From: an uncultured Coriobacteriaceae bacterium
GTDB lineage: Bacteria; Actinomycetota; Coriobacteriia; Coriobacteriales; Eggerthellaceae
Direction of reading: 5' to 3'
Assembly: GCA_902768975.1 (NCBI GenBank)
Contig: CACXMZ010000004.1
Coordinates: forward strand, 62,001 to 126,000
Length of the DNA: 64,000 nucleotides
The notes below the pieces were generated by a model that searched no databases, was not told where the DNA came from, and saw nothing but the letters and a program-made list of their open reading frames with translations. Of this stretch, positions 61,860 through 64,000 are shown piece by piece (positions within the stretch are counted from its first letter, which is position 1; the number at the start of each line of letters is the position of its first letter). The translations under genes were made by a program, and so were the position numbers.

Positions 61860-63323
61860 ATGCCAGGCCCACGTCGCAGAGCAACATCGCGCCGCTCCCG
61901 CAGAGTTGAGCAGGCCGCGGTGGGCACACATGTTAATCGTTCGTCGCGCAATTCCGTAAAGCACAACAGCGTAAACCTGAAAGCGCGTGCGGCTTCACGC
62001 ACGGGCGAAATTAGTCATGTGGTACCGCAGACATCTTCGCGTGAAAGCAGGTCGGCCTATGCTCATCGCGCGCGCCAGAAGGGTTTCACCTGGCGTAGCC
62101 AAACCAAAGAAAAGGTGCGCACCATTATTTTGGCAGTGCTGGTTATTGCGGCACTTATTGGTGTGGCCCTGGGCGTTACCTGGCTGGTATTCAAAGCCCA
62201 GGTCGACGGTAAAATGCACTTAAACGACGCGGCACTTTCCGAAGTGCTTTCGGCGCCTGAAGAAAAAGGCGACCCCTATTTTGTTTTGATTGCGGGGGCT
62301 TTCAACGACAGCATGCGTGAAGACGACGGACCGCATCTGCTTACTCTGGCGCGTGTTGACGAAACGAATCAAGCCATCACGCTTGTTAACCTGCCCCACA
62401 ATATCGAAATGACCATGTCGGACGACGAATACCACGTCTTGTCCTACGCGCAGTTGCTGGGTGGCAATGCGGAATTGGTTACCCAGGTTGAAAACCTCTG
62501 CGGGGTAGAGCTTTCGCATGTCGTCCTGCTCGACGATGCGGGCTTTGTGGACATCGTGGACAAGATGGGCGGCGTAACGGTGGACCTTGCCCTAGAAGCC
62601 GACGACCCCGACACTGGCTCCATTTACATTCCTGCGGGCGTGCAGCACCTAGACGGCCAACAGGCGCTCACCCTCGTGCGTTGCGATAACTACACCACGC
62701 CGCTCGACACGCGGGCTCAGGTGCAGGCGCAGGTGATAGAAGCCTTGCTGCAGCAGCTCTTATCGAAGTCGCGCTTCGGCAAGATGACGTCGCTTGATGC
62801 GGTGGCTAAAAACGTGAAAACCACCATGTCCTTCGACGAATTGTGGCAGCTTGTTAAATCATTTGGATCGGGCAATGGCATTACCTTCTATTCTGGCATC
62901 GTGCCAGGACAGATTTCAGTCGACCCCGACGGCACCTTCTATAGCGTGAACCGCGCGCCCTTCGACAATATGATGGAAGCGGTGAAGGAAGGCCGTAATC
63001 CTGACGAAGCGGCTACGATTTCTGGCTTGACGCCCAACATTGTGCGCGTAAGCGTGAAGAATGGTGCAGGCATCGTGGGTGGTGCTGCGGACGTTGCTGC
63101 CGTGCTTGAAGCGGCGGGCTACCAGGTGCCCGAAAAGGGCAATGCCGACAACTATGTCTACGATGAAACGCTCGTTGTGTACAAGAGCGACTTGTACAAG
63201 CCAACGGCTGAAGATATTCTGTCTATCCTAGGGAATGGGCGTACGGTTGAAGCTGGCCTGTTCTACGAATTCGACGAAGACATCCTCGTCATTGTCGGCA
63301 AGGATTGGATCCCTACTAATTAA
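61860..63323 (+). CDS. LytR-CpsA-Psr (LCP) family cell-wall ligase
   Basis: 487 aa. A basic cytoplasmic N-terminus of about 88 residues, one membrane span (about 89-111), then an LCP domain (about 140-320) with the residues DDGPHLLTLARVD, NLPHNI and the Arg in ALTLVRCDNYTTPLDTRAQV, and a LytR_C domain (about 390-470, VRVSVKNGAGIVGGAADVAA). LCP enzymes move glycopolymers from lipid carriers to peptidoglycan. The typical Arg-Gly-Asp stretch is modified here. It follows murA. Confidence 0.9.
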   Translation: MPGPRRRATSRRSRRVEQAAVGTHVNRSSRNSVKHNSVNLKARAASRTGEISHVVPQTSSRESRSAYAHRARQKGFTWRSQTKEKVRTIILAVLVIAALIGVALGVTWLVFKAQVDGKMHLNDAALSEVLSAPEEKGDPYFVLIAGAFNDSMREDDGPHLLTLARVDETNQAITLVNLPHNIEMTMSDDEYHVLSYAQLLGGNAELVTQVENLCGVELSHVVLLDDAGFVDIVDKMGGVTVDLALEADDPDTGSIYIPAGVQHLDGQQALTLVRCDNYTTPLDTRAQVQAQVIEALLQQLLSKSRFGKMTSLDAVAKNVKTTMSFDELWQLVKSFGSGNGITFYSGIVPGQISVDPDGTFYSVNRAPFDNMMEAVKEGRNPDEAATISGLTPNIVRVSVKNGAGIVGGAADVAAVLEAAGYQVPEKGNADNYVYDETLVVYKSDLYKPTAEDILSILGNGRTVEAGLFYEFDEDILVIVGKDWIPTN

Positions 63324-63324
63324 T

Positions 63325-63350
63325 TTCGCTGTTCTGCCGAACAGCGAAAC
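63325..63350. repeat. Stop-proximal hairpin, copy B
   Basis: Perfect 11-bp stem TTTCGCTGTTC / GAACAGCGAAA with loop TGCC, two bases after the LCP-gene stop. Sequence is close to copy A at 35646. Confidence 0.8.
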
Positions 63351-63353
63351 CCT

Positions 63354-63587
63354 TTATAGCCTAGGACCGTTCTCGAGGAAGAAGCGGCAGAACCAGCAGT
63401 TTTCTTTGACCGTGGCACTGCGGTCGACGTCGGGGTTCATGAGAGCATCGAGCGGTTCGACGCGTTCGTAGGTTGGGCGGGTGCAGTGCGTGTTATAGCA
63501 GTCTGCAGGGCAGTATTCACCTGGGGTATTGTGTGGACAGCGCGTCTGCCACTCTTCGTCGCAGCCGCGTTCTTCCCAACATTTCAT
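63354..63587 (-). CDS. Small cysteine-rich protein with two-CW-like motif
   Basis: 77 aa with eight cysteines: MKCWEERGCDEEWQTRCPH, EYCPADCYNTHC and a final ENCWFCRFF. The CW...C start resembles the small 'two-CW' domain seen in many bacteria and archaea; the rest may bind zinc or an Fe-S cluster. No signal peptide. The ATG at 63587 has only a weak ribosome site. It is convergent with the LCP gene, leaving a 30-bp gap that carries hairpin B. Confidence 0.6.
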   Translation of the reverse strand: MKCWEERGCDEEWQTRCPHNTPGEYCPADCYNTHCTRPTYERVEPLDALMNPDVDRSATVKENCWFCRFFLENGPRL

Positions 63588-63615
63588 AGCAGTAATCTTT
63601 CTTGCTCAAGTGAAC

Positions 63616-63661
63616 AAAAAGGGCTTTAAGAGGGCATGCAAAGATGCCTCTTAAAACCCTT
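63616..63661 (-). terminator. Intrinsic terminator after the NifU-like gene
   Basis: On the minus strand, AAGGGTTTTAAGAGGCAT pairs with ATGCCCTCTTAAAGCCCTT around loop CTTTGC (stem arms 63661-63644 and 63637-63619), followed by TTTTTGTT. It lies about 43 bases after the NifU-like stop. Confidence 0.8.
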
Positions 63662-63673
63662 CGCAGCGCAATA

Positions 63674-63700
63674 ATTCTGCCGTTCGGGAAACGGCGGAAT
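63674..63700. repeat. Stop-proximal hairpin, copy C
   Basis: Stem ATTCTGCCGTT / AACGGCGGAAT (one G-T pair) with loop CGGGA, four bases beyond the stop of the NifU-like gene. It is the most divergent copy. Confidence 0.65.
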
Positions 63701-63703
63701 ACC

Positions 63704-63934
63704 TTACTGTACGGGCACTACGCTCGTAACGCCAGGTACGCGTTCCTTCAGGATGCGCTCTACGCCGTGGGCCAGCGTCATCTGGCTCATGGGGCAACCC
63801 TTGCAGGCACCCTGCAGTTCCACGCTTACGACGCCTTCGTCATTAACGTCGACGAGCGCAACGTCGCCACCGTCGGCCTGCAGACTCGGGCGGATAAGCT
63901 CCAGAACGCTTGCTACTTGTTCCTTATCTACCAT
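63704..63934 (-). CDS. NifU C-terminal-domain Fe-S scaffold protein
   Basis: 76 aa from the ATG at 63934, with GGAGGAG nine bases upstream. It is just the NifU_N-lacking C-terminal domain: LELIRPSLQADGGDVALVDV and the cluster motif ELQGACKGCPMSQMTLAHGV (CxxC). Nfu-type proteins carry [4Fe-4S] clusters to targets. It is unlinked to the suf operon in this window but works in the same pathway. Confidence 0.92.
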   Translation of the reverse strand: MVDKEQVASVLELIRPSLQADGGDVALVDVNDEGVVSVELQGACKGCPMSQMTLAHGVERILKERVPGVTSVVPVQ

Positions 63935-64000
63935 GGTTTTCTCCTCCGTTTGGATTTCGCTTTGCAGCGCCATTCTACCACAGCGCACGTTTACGTTTTA

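Overview
The window looks like chromosome of a Gram-positive, high-GC actinobacterium of the Coriobacteriia, most likely Eggerthellaceae-like. This placement is inferred from gene content and style, not from a marker search. Supporting signs are LCP and sortase-type surface proteins, a Tad/Flp pilus locus with no secretin (one membrane), a SufCBDSU iron-sulfur operon ending in a DtxR-type regulator, non-mevalonate isoprenoid genes, a NarK-type transporter and strong Shine-Dalgarno sites mixed with apparently leaderless genes. No rRNA, tRNA, CRISPR array, insertion sequence or intact prophage is visible.

Layout. 1-4276: end of a YjbQ-family gene, then ispD-ispF-cysS, with larE convergent. 4518-14460: a Tad pilus operon (cpaB, tadZ/cpaE, tadA, tadB, tadC, flp, three TadE-like proteins, a large TadG-like protein, a secreted protein, a DUF192 protein and a zinc-ribbon protein). 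14426-24045: metabolic and transport genes (thrC, a zinc-ribbon/DUF4190 protein, a MoaE-like protein, a Nudix hydrolase, narK, a T-box-controlled trpB2-type gene, a sirtuin, a CDF metal exporter and a CopZ-like protein). 24295-28119: a BMP-type lipoprotein paired with a membrane GGDEF-EAL protein. 28116-30519: tcdA, a lipoprotein and a metallo-hydrolase. 30826-36598: sufC-B-D-S-U-dtxR. 37344-39587: ruvC-A-B. 40232-43999: queuosine genes, with a queH-queA fusion and tgt flanking a HAD phosphatase. 44170-51364: secDF, a DUF1292 protein, and an FMN-riboswitch-controlled ribU-ecfA1-ecfA2-ecfT cluster. 51409-52935: an alanine/glycine:Na+ symporter. 52936-58703: an accessory island. 58704-63934: rpsB, tsf, murA, an LCP protein, a two-CW-like cysteine-rich protein and a NifU-type scaffold.

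The island at 52936-58703 is the least ordinary part. In order it holds: a C-terminal scrap of an LPxTG surface protein (LPCTG motif); a small ORF that looks like a ribosomal-peptide precursor (Nif11-like leader ending in Gly-Gly, then a three-cysteine core); a good promoter; a 114-bp asparagine-codon-rich stretch that resembles the template repeat of a diversity-generating retroelement; a 1344-residue surface protein whose DUF6273-like domain matches both ends of that stretch; and degraded fragments, including the end of a flavoprotein gene. No reverse transcriptase is present in the window, and the template/variable match is not limited to adenines. A working retroelement is therefore a hypothesis only.

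Other points of interest are the QueH-QueA fusion of two consecutive queuosine steps; compact divergent promoters that seem to make leaderless mRNAs; a 20-bp perfect inverted repeat made from the ends of two convergent genes; a hairpin that recurs just after stop codons; a LexA-like box at ruvC; and a palindrome over the suf promoter that the operon's own DtxR protein might bind.
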